Part shown: piece after piece, positions 18,499 through 26,540 of the stretch
Numbering within the stretch: the first letter of the stretch is position 1
Layout of the letters: the number at the start of each line of letters is the position of its first letter
NCBI RefSeq assembly: GCF_900111355.1
Contig: NZ_FOHA01000010.1
Coordinates: forward strand, 43,311-107,310
Source of the DNA: Isobaculum melis
GTDB lineage: Bacteria; Bacillota; Bacilli; Lactobacillales; Carnobacteriaceae
DNA length: 64,000 nucleotides
Reading direction: 5' to 3'
Made by a program: the position numbers and the translations under genes
Notes under the pieces: model-generated
What the model was told of the DNA's origin: nothing
Seen by the model: only the letters and a program-made list of their open reading frames with translations
The model's database searches: none

Positions 18499-19456
18499 CA
18501 AGACTGACACCTCCATAAATACTTTCCATATATTCTTTTGCAACACTATACATTTGTTTAGCTGGTACAACACCATATTCTGTAATAAAGCTATGGATAA
18601 ATCGACTTTCAACCCCAATTAATTCTGGTACTTTAAAGTCAATTTTCTCTTGATAACTATTTTCTGCCCATTCCTTAGTCATCTTATGCTCTAAATCATC
18701 AATGACCAATTTCTTTTCAATCCCAAATTGTGCTTTCCCATCCAACTTAATCATCGGTGTAATAAAATATAAAGGTTTATGGAAATAATCACAGACTAAT
18801 CCCACTAAATCTGAACCTAAAGTATTAAATCCTGTTCCATCTGGATAAAATGTCTCAGCTCCCATAAAGCAAGCTTCACACTCATCCATATAATAAAAGA
18901 TGGCACAATCTGGAATAAATTTGATTTGATAATTTAAGGCTACGAGTGGCTCAATATATGGTTTACCACCATTAATAACTCTGCTCTCAGGAATATAGAT
19001 AGTGCGCATTTGTTGATCTTTAGCTAACGCTTTTAAAAAGTTTTCTACTGTGCTTGAATAATCATAACACATGATTGTTGTATATTTTTTTGAAAGATTT
19101 ACTGCATAGCTCAATAATTTTTCTTTATTTTTTTCTGTATCTACGAAATATTGATTTTTAGTATCAATGATTCCTTGTGCTGTTTTTTGTGCTTCAATCC
19201 CTTGAATCATTAAAAGAATCGCACTCGTAATAGCTTGACTGGCTTTCCCACGAGTATTTATATAATATTTTGCTAGTTTCTTAATTGCTGTTTTAATTTC
19301 TTCAAGTGATTTTTCTTGATCCATTGCTAAGTGCTCCATCATTACGCCAATTGCTGCTATATGATTTGTTGCACCTAGTAACTCATGATTTTCAATTTGA
19401 TCAAATATGAATTGATCTTCTAGGTTCAATAGTTCTCTCATTTCAATTTTTTCCAT
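18491..19456 (-). CDS. eIF2B-alpha/methylthioribose-1-phosphate isomerase-like protein
   Basis: Rossmann-like protein of the eIF2B/MtnA/ribose-1,5-bisphosphate isomerase superfamily. The C-terminal half has the family layout: TIYIPESRVINGGK (the ESRP-like phosphate site), ACFMGAETFYPDGTGFNTLGS (matching the usual GAD/E...NG.GT block) and a closing hydrolase-like segment. It has 321 residues; the N-terminal 110 are helical, as in eIF2B-alpha relatives. Bacterial relatives isomerise aldose-1-phosphates to ketose phosphates. Within a PTS operon this suggests isomerisation of an imported sugar phosphate, which is inference. The ATG has AAGGAAG upstream. Confidence 0.82.
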   Translation of the reverse strand: MEKIEMRELLNLEDQFIFDQIENHELLGATNHIAAIGVMMEHLAMDQEKSLEEIKTAIKKLAKYYINTRGKASQAITSAILLMIQGIEAQKTAQGIIDTKNQYFVDTEKNKEKLLSYAVNLSKKYTTIMCYDYSSTVENFLKALAKDQQMRTIYIPESRVINGGKPYIEPLVALNYQIKFIPDCAIFYYMDECEACFMGAETFYPDGTGFNTLGSDLVGLVCDYFHKPLYFITPMIKLDGKAQFGIEKKLVIDDLEHKMTKEWAENSYQEKIDFKVPELIGVESRFIHSFITEYGVVPAKQMYSVAKEYMESIYGGVSLDE

Positions 19457-19468
19457 TTGTTTTCTTCC

Positions 19469-20197
19469 TTATCTGCAATCTTCATTCATAAGATTTTGAC
19501 TATTTTTATAGAAGATTTTCGCTTTTTCTTCTTCAGTAATTGTCAACATATCAAAAAGATAAATACTACTACTGGTTAATCTTTCTGGATATTTTGTCCC
19601 AAATACAATTTTATCAATCTTTAATTCTTTCAGCGCTTTTCTTAAAATTTGTAATTCATATTGATTAGAGGTTTCAACATAAATATTGTCATTTCTTTGC
19701 GCAACATCAATACATGTATACCCATAGTCGAAACAGCCCATATGAAGAAAGATAAATTTAATTGTTGGAAATGCTTGCGCATATTTTTCCCATTGCTGTG
19801 GAATGGTTCTAGCGCCAATTCCCACAAAAACTTTAACAATTAAATTGGTTTCTTTGACTAAATCAAAAATTTCAAACAAGTTCTCTTGCAATTCTGGATA
19901 ATAACCATGCTCAAATGAATCAAATTCTAAAAATTGAATATATGGTAGCTCAATTGCCTCTTTTATTTGCTCCATCACATTTTTACACTTTGGATTAATC
20001 ATGCTACAGCCAATTAATCGATCTGGATATTGGGCACACAAATCATTCATGCTACGATTATTTAATAAAAGATCTTCATTATTGATAGAAGAAATTACTC
20101 GTTTGTCAATCTGATTTTCATTCATATCTTCGAGCAACTCATCAATATGATATCGGTTCTGCGCAAACGTAATATGCGAATGAATATCAATATACAT
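19469..20197 (-). CDS. Amidohydrolase-2 family protein with altered metal ligands
   Basis: TIM-barrel amidohydrolase (242 residues), paralogous to the product of 22684-23415; both share the HSH start, the FLEFDSFEHGYYPEL/KFHSWKQGYYPDN block and ETSNQ/ETSGQ. Against the paralogue, two expected metal or catalytic residues are missing: MHVG is replaced by VFVG, and GTDWP by GTKYP. The N-terminal HSH and one later histidine (LHMG) remain. It may have lost hydrolysis or work as a partner subunit. It starts at ATG 20197 after AAGAAGGTAG, 17 bp from the EIID gene. Confidence 0.85.
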   Translation of the reverse strand: MYIDIHSHITFAQNRYHIDELLEDMNENQIDKRVISSINNEDLLLNNRSMNDLCAQYPDRLIGCSMINPKCKNVMEQIKEAIELPYIQFLEFDSFEHGYYPELQENLFEIFDLVKETNLIVKVFVGIGARTIPQQWEKYAQAFPTIKFIFLHMGCFDYGYTCIDVAQRNDNIYVETSNQYELQILRKALKELKIDKIVFGTKYPERLTSSSIYLFDMLTITEEEKAKIFYKNSQNLMNEDCR

Positions 20198-20213
20198 AGT
20201 CTACCTTCTTTCT

Positions 20214-21026
20214 TTATCCTAAAATCCCCAAGTAAACACCAGCAACACCAACAAGCATTGTCAGCAATATTAAGATTGTAGCAGAGATTTTTTTCTTTTT
20301 AATTAAGTAAAACATCAGCATGGTATAGCCTAAACCTAATACGCCAGGCATCAAACCATCTAGTGTTTCTTGTAAAATCAATTGACTTTCGCCACTTCCA
20401 ACAACAATTGGCGTATTGATGACAACAAGTGCAGGAATGAAGCCACCAACAATCATATAAGCAGCAATTGATGCTAATTCTGTTACCTTATCAATTAAAC
20501 CGCTATTTTGAATCGTATCGACTAATTTAATCCCTTGTTTATAACCTTGGAAAACGCCTAAATAACGTGTACCAATTGAAACAAAGCTCATGCTAATCAC
20601 AAAAAATAATGGGCCTATCCATCCTAAACCACTTTGCACAAATGAAATCGCTAGACTCGCTAAAATAGGTCTGGCTGTTCCATTTAAAAGTGAATCTCCT
20701 AAACCGGCTAAAGGACCCATCAAAGCAGTTTTAATCGCACCAATAATCGACGGATCAAAGTCTTCACTATTGGCATTTTCTTCTTCCATCGCTGCACTAA
20801 TTCCAATTGGAATCGCAGAAGTAATATCATTTGTTAAAAAATATTCCATATGACGCTCGTAAGCTTCTTTCTTCTCTTCATCTGTTTCATAAACCTTTTC
20901 AATAACAGGAATCATGCTTTGGGTAAACCCTGCATTTTGCTGTCTCTCATAGTTATTCGCCGCACGTATTGTCATTTGATTCCAAAATACTTTCCATAAA
21001 TCTTTTTTATTTAGTTTCTTTCCCAT
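20214..21026 (-). CDS. PTS mannose-family EIID component
   Basis: Integral membrane partner of EIIC in mannose-type PTS transporters. Features are the N-terminal KKDLWKVFWNQMTIRAANNYERQQNAGF block, the central IGAIKTALMGPLAGLGDSLLNGT and about five C-terminal hydrophobic helices. Length 270 is normal. AAGGAGG is well placed. The gene is fourth in the EIIA-EIIB-EIIC-EIID run, spacings of about 12 bp. The family transports mannose, fructose, GalNAc, gluconate-like or fructosyl-amino acid substrates; the substrate here is unknown. Confidence 0.93.
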   Translation of the reverse strand: MGKKLNKKDLWKVFWNQMTIRAANNYERQQNAGFTQSMIPVIEKVYETDEEKKEAYERHMEYFLTNDITSAIPIGISAAMEEENANSEDFDPSIIGAIKTALMGPLAGLGDSLLNGTARPILASLAISFVQSGLGWIGPLFFVISMSFVSIGTRYLGVFQGYKQGIKLVDTIQNSGLIDKVTELASIAAYMIVGGFIPALVVINTPIVVGSGESQLILQETLDGLMPGVLGLGYTMLMFYLIKKKKISATILILLTMLVGVAGVYLGILG

Positions 21027-21040
21027 TGATTTTCTCCTCC

Positions 21041-21793
21041 TTAGTTATGATTATTTTGATCATCTAATTTAAAGTAAAAATAAAGTGCACAACAGACAAC
21101 TGCTAACATGGCAATACCAATCATATTTACATTCAGATAAGAAGCAAAGAAAAATCCTAATAAGAAAAATGGCCACATACGTTTAGATTTTATGGTTGTA
21201 AGTAGTAAAGCAAAACCAACTGCACCAATCATTCCGCCGCCAACCGATAAGCCTGTAATCAATTTATCTGGAATTGCACGAATGATTTGTGCGACAAAAT
21301 CTGATCCGAAATAAACTGCAAGGAAGGTAGGAACACCATATAATAAAAAGTTAACGAGCATTGGATAAATCATATTATTACGACGAATCCCTTTAATATC
21401 TAACTTTTCAACCGCATGATCGACTTTATGCATAAACCAAATATTAATCACTGAGTTTTGGAAAGTTGCAGCAATTTGACCGATAAATGAAATCGGTAAA
21501 GCAGTTGCAACAGCGAGCTCAGTTCCTCCGCCACCTAAAATCGCAATGGCAGCAGCAATAGCTGTTGAAATAGTTGGGTCTGGTGGCAATGCTGTTCCAA
21601 CAAAGATAACTGCCAAAAACATCAACTCAATACTGACACCAACAGCAAACCCAGTCGCTACATCTCCCATAATTAAACCAACAACTGGTCCTACCACAAT
21701 CGGTCTAAAAATATGGGTTTGGAAAGTGTGAGAATCAATAAATGCAATCGTAACAAATAATGCAACAAGTAGTGCTTGTAAGAAAATACTCAT
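21041..21793 (-). CDS. PTS mannose-family EIIC component
   Basis: Substrate-translocating membrane protein of the mannose family with about seven to eight hydrophobic helices. Conserved blocks include IVVGPVVGLIMGDVATGFAVGVSIELMFLAVIFVGTALPPDP and GLSVGGGMIGAVGFALLL. Length 250 is normal. The ATG follows AGGAGGAATATAGG. It belongs to the same operon as the other EII genes. Confidence 0.93.
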   Translation of the reverse strand: MSIFLQALLVALFVTIAFIDSHTFQTHIFRPIVVGPVVGLIMGDVATGFAVGVSIELMFLAVIFVGTALPPDPTISTAIAAAIAILGGGGTELAVATALPISFIGQIAATFQNSVINIWFMHKVDHAVEKLDIKGIRRNNMIYPMLVNFLLYGVPTFLAVYFGSDFVAQIIRAIPDKLITGLSVGGGMIGAVGFALLLTTIKSKRMWPFFLLGFFFASYLNVNMIGIAMLAVVCCALYFYFKLDDQNNHN

Positions 21794-21805
21794 CCTATAT
21801 TCCTC

Positions 21806-22291
21806 CTATTGATTTGTTTTAGCAATTAAGTCATAGACATTTTGCGCATGGTCATTTGGCACAGTTCGGAATTCGCAAGTAATATTTTTTTCTTGCAACT
21901 CTTCAAATGCAGCAAGATCTTCAGGGAATAACCAAAAATTATCCAAGATTCTGGTTTTACCTTTTTTCATATTTTGATTGCCAACATTAATCGTTTTGAG
22001 ATCATTGATACTATCAATAACAGCATTAGCTGCTGCTGGTGAACCAACTAAAAGTAAAGTTTTATCATCTGTTTCATCAGAACTTAAACGTTCTTTTCCT
22101 TCTTCAACACTTAAAACACTTAGCTTTACTTCCTTTGGTGTCGCCATTTGTAGTAAACTTCTTCTTAATTGATCCTTTGCTGCAGCATCATCAATCACAA
22201 GAATTTGTTTTGCATCAGCATATTGAAGCCAAGCTGTCACAATTTGACCATGGATTAATCGTTCATCAATTCTAAAAACAGTAACTTTCAT
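21806..22291 (-). CDS. PTS mannose-family EIIB component
   Basis: Cytosolic phosphocarrier that moves phosphate from EIIA to the sugar. The N-terminal MKVTVFRIDERLIHGQIVTAW carries the phosphorylated histidine at position 14 in RLIHGQ. Length 161 matches the family. The ATG follows GGAGGCGG. It is encoded as a separate protein, not fused to EIIA, as in sorbose- and fructoselysine-type systems. Confidence 0.93.
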   Translation of the reverse strand: MKVTVFRIDERLIHGQIVTAWLQYADAKQILVIDDAAAKDQLRRSLLQMATPKEVKLSVLSVEEGKERLSSDETDDKTLLLVGSPAAANAVIDSINDLKTINVGNQNMKKGKTRILDNFWLFPEDLAAFEELQEKNITCEFRTVPNDHAQNVYDLIAKTNQ

Positions 22292-22303
22292 TTTTTCCGC
22301 CTC

Positions 22304-22687
22304 CTATAAATTGCCAAATCCTAAAGATAAATTTTTATTGTCATTTAAAGAATCAACCAAAGCTTCAAACGTTAAGGTATTTTTTTGTGAGAGTGTTTCA
22401 ATAAAGATAGGTAGATTTACCCCATAAAATACTGCAACATTTTCTTTTTCATGAGTTAATAAGCTAGCCACATTAAATGGTGATCCGCCAATAATATCTG
22501 TAAAAATCAGTATATCCTCATGATTTTTTTCTAAGTAATCATTAATTTGTTCTTCTAATTGTTCAATTCCCATTGTTTCATCAAAACTAATAGAAGAAAC
22601 ATCCTCTAAATTACTTCCTAACATTTTTGCTGATTCTACAAAGCTTTTTCCTAACTGAGCATGGGTAATTATCAAAATTTTTGTCAT
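22304..22687 (-). CDS. PTS mannose-family EIIA component
   Basis: Cytosolic phosphocarrier that takes phosphate from HPr. The N-terminal MTKILIITHAQLGKSF has the active histidine at residue 9, and the ILIFTDIIGGSPFNVA loop is typical. The start is ATG at 22687, overlapping the TGA of the upstream amidohydrolase (ATGA), with GGAGG 5 nt before. The product is 127 residues. Enzyme I and HPr must be encoded elsewhere. Confidence 0.92.
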   Translation of the reverse strand: MTKILIITHAQLGKSFVESAKMLGSNLEDVSSISFDETMGIEQLEEQINDYLEKNHEDILIFTDIIGGSPFNVASLLTHEKENVAVFYGVNLPIFIETLSQKNTLTFEALVDSLNDNKNLSLGFGNL

Positions 22688-23415
22688 TTCATCCTCCATA
22701 AATATTCGGCATTTTTAAAGAATATATTTTCTAATGCTACATCTGAAAAGCCAAGATGTTGGAATTTTTCAATTTCAATATTTACTGGCTTATAGGGCCA
22801 ATCTGTTCCAAACGCAACTCTTTCTGAGCCTAGCACTTTGACTGATTGTTTTAAGACTTCCGGGTCCATTTGTCCTGATGTTTCCACCCAAACATTTGGT
22901 AAATCCTTAATGGCTTCAATGGTTGAAAAGCCAAACTCATAATAGCCAGTATGTGTAAATAAAAAATCGACTTTTGGAAATTTTCTTGCCCACTCCGCCC
23001 AAATATAAGGTGTACTTAATGGTGCTGTACCCACATGCATTTGAACATGCTTTTGGTATTTTTGAATGGTTTCAAAAATGGCATCTAGTTCTGGTCGATT
23101 ATCCGGATAATAACCTTGTTTCCAAGAATGAAACTTACAACCATTCATCTTGTAGTCGCCCAAACATTTTTCGACTTCATCGACTGCATCTTCATTTTTA
23201 GGATTAATAAAAGCATATCCTTCAATAAAATCCGGATATTCCTTCATTGCCTGATAAGTAATCTCATTTTGTGTTTGCGTATCATTACCTGATAAGCAAC
23301 TAATCCCAACTTTTTCAATACCATACTGCTTTAGTTCATTCACCATCTCTGCTACAGGAACAGACTCACCAGAGCTTGTAGGTCCAAAATGGGAGTGAAT
23401 ATCATATTTTTTCAT
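22684..23415 (-). CDS. Amidohydrolase-2 family hydrolase, intact metal site
   Basis: First gene of the nine-gene operon. A TIM-barrel amidohydrolase of 243 residues with YDIHSHFGPTSSGE at the N-terminus, GYYPDNRPE, MHVGTAPLSTP, FTHTGYYEFGF and the catalytic aspartate in FGTDWPYKP. The start is ATG at 23415 with AGAAGGG upstream; the frame extends to 23463 but that segment holds the operon's palindrome. It is coupled to EIIA by a 4-bp overlap. The likely role is hydrolysis or decarboxylation of the imported phosphorylated compound; the substrate is unknown. Confidence 0.87.
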   Translation of the reverse strand: MKKYDIHSHFGPTSSGESVPVAEMVNELKQYGIEKVGISCLSGNDTQTQNEITYQAMKEYPDFIEGYAFINPKNEDAVDEVEKCLGDYKMNGCKFHSWKQGYYPDNRPELDAIFETIQKYQKHVQMHVGTAPLSTPYIWAEWARKFPKVDFLFTHTGYYEFGFSTIEAIKDLPNVWVETSGQMDPEVLKQSVKVLGSERVAFGTDWPYKPVNIEIEKFQHLGFSDVALENIFFKNAEYLWRMK

Positions 23416-23438
23416 TCGATCCCTTCTTTCTTTAATAG

Positions 23439-23452
23439 TCATGACGTCATGA
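23439..23452. promoter_or_regulatory. Perfect 14-bp palindrome, candidate GntR operator
   Basis: TCATGACGTCATGA, centred about 10 bp downstream of the predicted transcription start and 24 bp before the first start codon of the nine-gene operon. The position suits repression by the operon's own GntR protein. Confidence 0.55.
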
Positions 23453-23461
23453 TGTATTTTC

Positions 23462-23499
23462 ATATTAGCATACCCACTTTACCTTTGCAACCGCTTTCT
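23462..23499 (-). promoter_or_regulatory. Promoter and cre site of the nine-gene PTS operon
   Basis: Minus strand -35 TTGCAA (23485-23490), 17-bp spacer ending in TATGC, -10 TAATAT (23462-23467). Overlapping the -35 is AGAAAGCGGTTGCA (23486-23499), which differs from the CcpA consensus TGNAANCGNTNNCA at one base. This predicts glucose repression. Confidence 0.7.
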
Positions 23500-23618
23500 T
23501 AAAGGGAGTTTTCTTGCCTATTCTTAAATTATCGATTCTTTATATTGCGTTATATGAGTAAGAATGATTAAAATTATTGATTTTTTCCAACAAAAAAAAC
23601 TCTTAAAATTAGAGAGAA
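23500..23618. other. Intergenic stretch between the PTS operon promoter and the IS3 remnant
   Basis: AT-rich and featureless apart from A runs near 23590. No gene is seen. Confidence 0.4.
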
Positions 23619-23807
23619 GTGACCTATAAAAGCGAGATCCATCAAAAAAAAGACGAAAAAACAGACATTATCAGGAATATGTCCCGAAAAGGAACACCTG
23701 CTGATAATGCCTGTATAGAATCGTTTCATACCTCACTAAAATGCTTTAACTTCTATATTCTAACAAGTCTGATCTATCCTAACTACTTATTTTCCAATTT
23801 TTATTGA
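23619..23807 (+). pseudogene. Fragment of an IS3-family transposase (OrfB)
   Basis: The translation contains MSRKGTPADNACIESFHTSLK, the hallmark C-terminal block of IS3/IS150-type transposases including the last catalytic glutamate of the DDE triad. Upstream catalytic residues, the rest of the domain, the inverted repeats and OrfA are missing, and similarity ends after SLKCFNFY. It is a decayed insertion, on the opposite strand to its neighbours. Confidence 0.75.
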
Positions 23808-23891
23808 AATGATTCACTGGAAAATTTAAACCTTTAATGATTAACCAAAATGTAAAGGCGATTTCTCCAATTGTTAATTAGTCTTGCTTAA

Positions 23892-24140
23892 TTATTTTTC
23901 AATTTTTTCTCCTTCACTTTCTTGATTATTTGTCCCATAAGAGAATACTTCTTCTAAAGGTAATCTAAACACTCTAGCAATTAAAAATGCTACTTCTAGT
24001 GATGGTGAATATTTTTCTTTCTCTATTGCAACAATCGTTTGTCTTGTAACGCCTACTTTTTCAGCTAATTGCTGCTGTGTCATTTCATCATGTAGAAACC
24101 GTAATTTCCGAATAGAATTATGCACGTTATTTTTTGACAT
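23892..24140 (-). CDS. Small XRE-family (Cro/C1-type) DNA-binding protein
   Basis: 82-residue helix-turn-helix regulator: MTQQQLAEKVGVTRQTIVAIEKEKYSPSLEVAFLIARVFRLPLEEVF. The start is ATG at 24140 with AGAGAGG upstream; the frame continues to 24197 but that part overlaps the preceding gene. It overlaps the end of the membrane-protein gene by a couple of bases in ATG/TAA fashion, typical of small XRE regulators paired with a DUF2178-type membrane protein. The protein is probably autoregulatory. Confidence 0.85.
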   Translation of the reverse strand: MSKNNVHNSIRKLRFLHDEMTQQQLAEKVGVTRQTIVAIEKEKYSPSLEVAFLIARVFRLPLEEVFSYGTNNQESEGEKIEK

Positions 24141-24141
24141 A

Positions 24142-24588
24142 TTATGCCTCTCTTTCATAAAAAAACACATATGAAGCTTCCAAAATTGTTCCAGCAATAA
24201 TGAAAGAAAAAGCTAGAATAACGAACATCATATTGATTGATTGGTTCAATGCTAAAGCAGACATTGCAAGAAAGAAACCTATTGCAAATGTAAAGCAGAA
24301 ATTTCTAACCGATTTCAATTCTATTAATTGATCACGTTCATCAACAATTTTGGGTTCACTTTCTCTTGTCATCATTGTATTGATGAGATTAAAAATAATC
24401 ATGACGACAATCTTTACTACAATCTCTGCTAGTAAGAGATAGACAAAGAACATCCCCCATTGTTTTGCAACTGCAAGTGAATCTACTGATAATAATGCTG
24501 TTTTTCCAATTACATCAAGATAAAAGAAAATAAAAACAACAATTGAACTAATTCCTGACAAAATGGCTTTCTTTGAATAATAAGTCAT
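24142..24588 (-). CDS. DUF2178-like four-helix membrane protein
   Basis: 148-residue protein with four predicted membrane segments (about 6-28, 40-62, 86-108 and 112-135) and a conserved IVDERDQLIELKSVR stretch between segments 2 and 3. The start is ATG at 24588 with GGGGAT upstream. The partnership with a small XRE regulator is common in Firmicutes; no biochemical function is known to me. It could be a stress or signalling component. Confidence 0.75.
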   Translation of the reverse strand: MTYYSKKAILSGISSIVVFIFFYLDVIGKTALLSVDSLAVAKQWGMFFVYLLLAEIVVKIVVMIIFNLINTMMTRESEPKIVDERDQLIELKSVRNFCFTFAIGFFLAMSALALNQSINMMFVILAFSFIIAGTILEASYVFFYEREA

Positions 24589-24717
24589 ATAAAAATCCCC
24601 TTTAAATATATAATTTTTTTTACACAAAGTAAAACTATATGTACAATATAACTTAACTCACAAACTATGTCAAACATTCTTTACACCGAATCAAATATTC
24701 TTTACTTAGGATAAATA

Positions 24718-24747
24718 AAAAAACACTTCCATGAGGAAATGTTTTTT
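24718..24747 (-). terminator. Terminator after the ECF/monooxygenase operon
   Basis: Arms around AAACACTTCC and GGAAATGTTT with an ATGA loop, followed by a T run on the minus strand. It lies about 30 bp past the monooxygenase stop codon. Confidence 0.65.
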
Positions 24748-24773
24748 TATCAACTTATTTTACATAACAGCAA

Positions 24774-25100
24774 TTACAGCACATCATACTCCGCAATTTC
24801 ACTAGAAATAATCATCGATGTTTCCTTTCCTTCATGCTCTTTTGGACGTTCTCTCTTATGCAGCTGTTTAAAACTATTGCTACTTACCCAAGCTTTTTGA
24901 TGCGCTCTTGATTCCCAGTAACTTAAGACAACAATTTCACTAACAGCTGGATTTTTGCAGTTACTTCGGTTCAACAACTCAAATTTTTGAAAACCTGGAA
25001 TTCCTTCCATAGCTTTTCCTGTGTGTCCACTCATAAACTGCTGAACGATTTTTTCCGCGTTCTCAGCTTGTGTTTTAATCGTATTTGTAACAACAAACAT
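24774..25100 (-). CDS. IsdG/HmoA-like ABM-domain monooxygenase
   Basis: 108-residue dimeric alpha+beta barrel protein of the antibiotic biosynthesis monooxygenase superfamily. The N-W-H arrangement of IsdG-type haem-degrading enzymes can be read: N6 (VVTNTIK), a tryptophan in VVLSYWES or KAWVSS, and a histidine in FKQLHKRERP. This supports haem degradation to release iron but does not prove it. It is the last gene of a Fur-box-controlled ECF transport operon, which strengthens the idea. The ATG follows CGAGGAAAG. Confidence 0.8.
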   Translation of the reverse strand: MFVVTNTIKTQAENAEKIVQQFMSGHTGKAMEGIPGFQKFELLNRSNCKNPAVSEIVVLSYWESRAHQKAWVSSNSFKQLHKRERPKEHEGKETSMIISSEIAEYDVL

Positions 25101-25115
25101 GCACTTTCCTCGATT

Positions 25116-26540
25116 TTATTTATTTTTGATAAAGTAATCATCAATAATTTCCCCTTGTTCAAAAGCTAAAATACGATGACAAGTTTTTTCTAAAAATTCT
25201 TGATCATGGGTAATCACTAATACTAAAATATTCTTTTGATGCAACCATTTAATCGTTTCACTGATTTCATGCATATGCACTAAGTCCAAACCGCTAGTTG
25301 GTTCATCAAAAATAATGATTTGTTTTCCTGATAATAAGGCAGTAGCAATAGCTACTCGTTGTTTTTCTCCACCAGATAGTGTTTGTGGATGTCGTTCAAG
25401 TAGATGAGATAGGTTCAACATCTCAACAACCTGTTCAAAATCTGCTACTTCCTTAGCATTTACAGTCATTTCCTTCTCAACAGTTTCAAAAAATAATTGT
25501 AAATTAACATCCTGCATCACAACATAGCTTTCAGCAATGAGTTGCTTAGGTGTTATTTTCTGTTGATTGAATAATAAATAACCTGCTTTAGGCTTCAGTA
25601 AGCCAGAGATTACTTTTGAAAACGTTGATTTACCAGCACCATTATGCCCAACAATTCCTGTAATATATTCATTGGTTAAAGTCAGTGAAGGAATAACCAG
25701 ACTATTTTTTTGTTTACGATAATGAAACGTCATATCTTCACAGCTTAAAACAACTTTTTTCTCTTGCTGAAGTGAAAGGTCCGGCTGACTCATTTTTTCC
25801 AAAGTCGGTAATACTAACGTTCTAAGGCCTAACTGGTTGATTTCATCTGATGATTTTGCTAACATTTCTTTTGCAGTGTAACGCTCACGAATCATTCCTT
25901 CCTCCATCAAGAAATAATGATCAGCAACATCCGTTAAATAGTGCAAGCGATGCTCAGATAGAATAATCGTCATACCCTGCTCTTTTAATTGCAATAAATA
26001 CGCTCTCAAATAACCAATTGTTGCTTCATCCAAATTACTTGATGGCTCATCTAAAATAAATAAACGATGTTGTAGCATACAAGCTGAAGCAAATGCCACC
26101 AGCTGCTTTTGACCACCAGATAAATGAAACATACTTTTTTCTAATAAATCAGTGAGTGAAAATTGCTCTGTAATTTCTTGGATGCGTTCAAGCATTTCTT
26201 GTCTTTCAACACCATAATTTTCTAATGAAAATGCTAATTCAGAATAAACATCATTGGTAAAGAATTGTGTTTTAGGATTTTGGAAAACAACCCCAATCTC
26301 TTTTACATAATCATAAAATTCCTTCTGAAAGAAATCATCATTAAAAACAATGCCAGCACCCGTCAAATCGCCTTCATATAGCTCTGGAATTAAACCATTT
26401 AAAATCCGTAATAAAGTCGATTTACCGCAACCACTTTTTCCGCATAAAACAATACACTCGCCAGCCTTCACCTGTAAATCTAGCTTCTTTAAAATAGGCG
26501 CTTCATCATATGCAAATTGAATATTTTTTAAATCAATCAT
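25116..26540 (-). CDS. ECF transporter ATPase with two fused ABC domains
   Basis: Energises an ECF importer. It has two complete ABC domains in one chain. The first has Walker A GKSGCGKSTL and signature LSGGQKQLVAFA, with FILDEPSSNLD. The second has GHNGAGKSTFSK, LSGGEKQRVAIA and IIFDEPTSGLD. About 474 residues. The ATG at 26540 is preferred; a GTG at 26549 is nearly as good. It overlaps the EcfT gene. The fused form contrasts with the separate EcfA/EcfA' of the housekeeping ECF system, marking this as a dedicated transporter. Confidence 0.9.
   Translation of the reverse strand: MIDLKNIQFAYDEAPILKKLDLQVKAGECIVLCGKSGCGKSTLLRILNGLIPELYEGDLTGAGIVFNDDFFQKEFYDYVKEIGVVFQNPKTQFFTNDVYSELAFSLENYGVERQEMLERIQEITEQFSLTDLLEKSMFHLSGGQKQLVAFASACMLQHRLFILDEPSSNLDEATIGYLRAYLLQLKEQGMTIILSEHRLHYLTDVADHYFLMEEGMIRERYTAKEMLAKSSDEINQLGLRTLVLPTLEKMSQPDLSLQQEKKVVLSCEDMTFHYRKQKNSLVIPSLTLTNEYITGIVGHNGAGKSTFSKVISGLLKPKAGYLLFNQQKITPKQLIAESYVVMQDVNLQLFFETVEKEMTVNAKEVADFEQVVEMLNLSHLLERHPQTLSGGEKQRVAIATALLSGKQIIIFDEPTSGLDLVHMHEISETIKWLHQKNILVLVITHDQEFLEKTCHRILAFEQGEIIDDYFIKNK

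Noticed and set aside
23439..23463. N-terminal extension of the first amidohydrolase to an ATG at 23463
   Set aside because: The extension covers the palindromic operator, and AGAAGGG is well spaced for the ATG at 23415, which also gives the same length as the paralogue.
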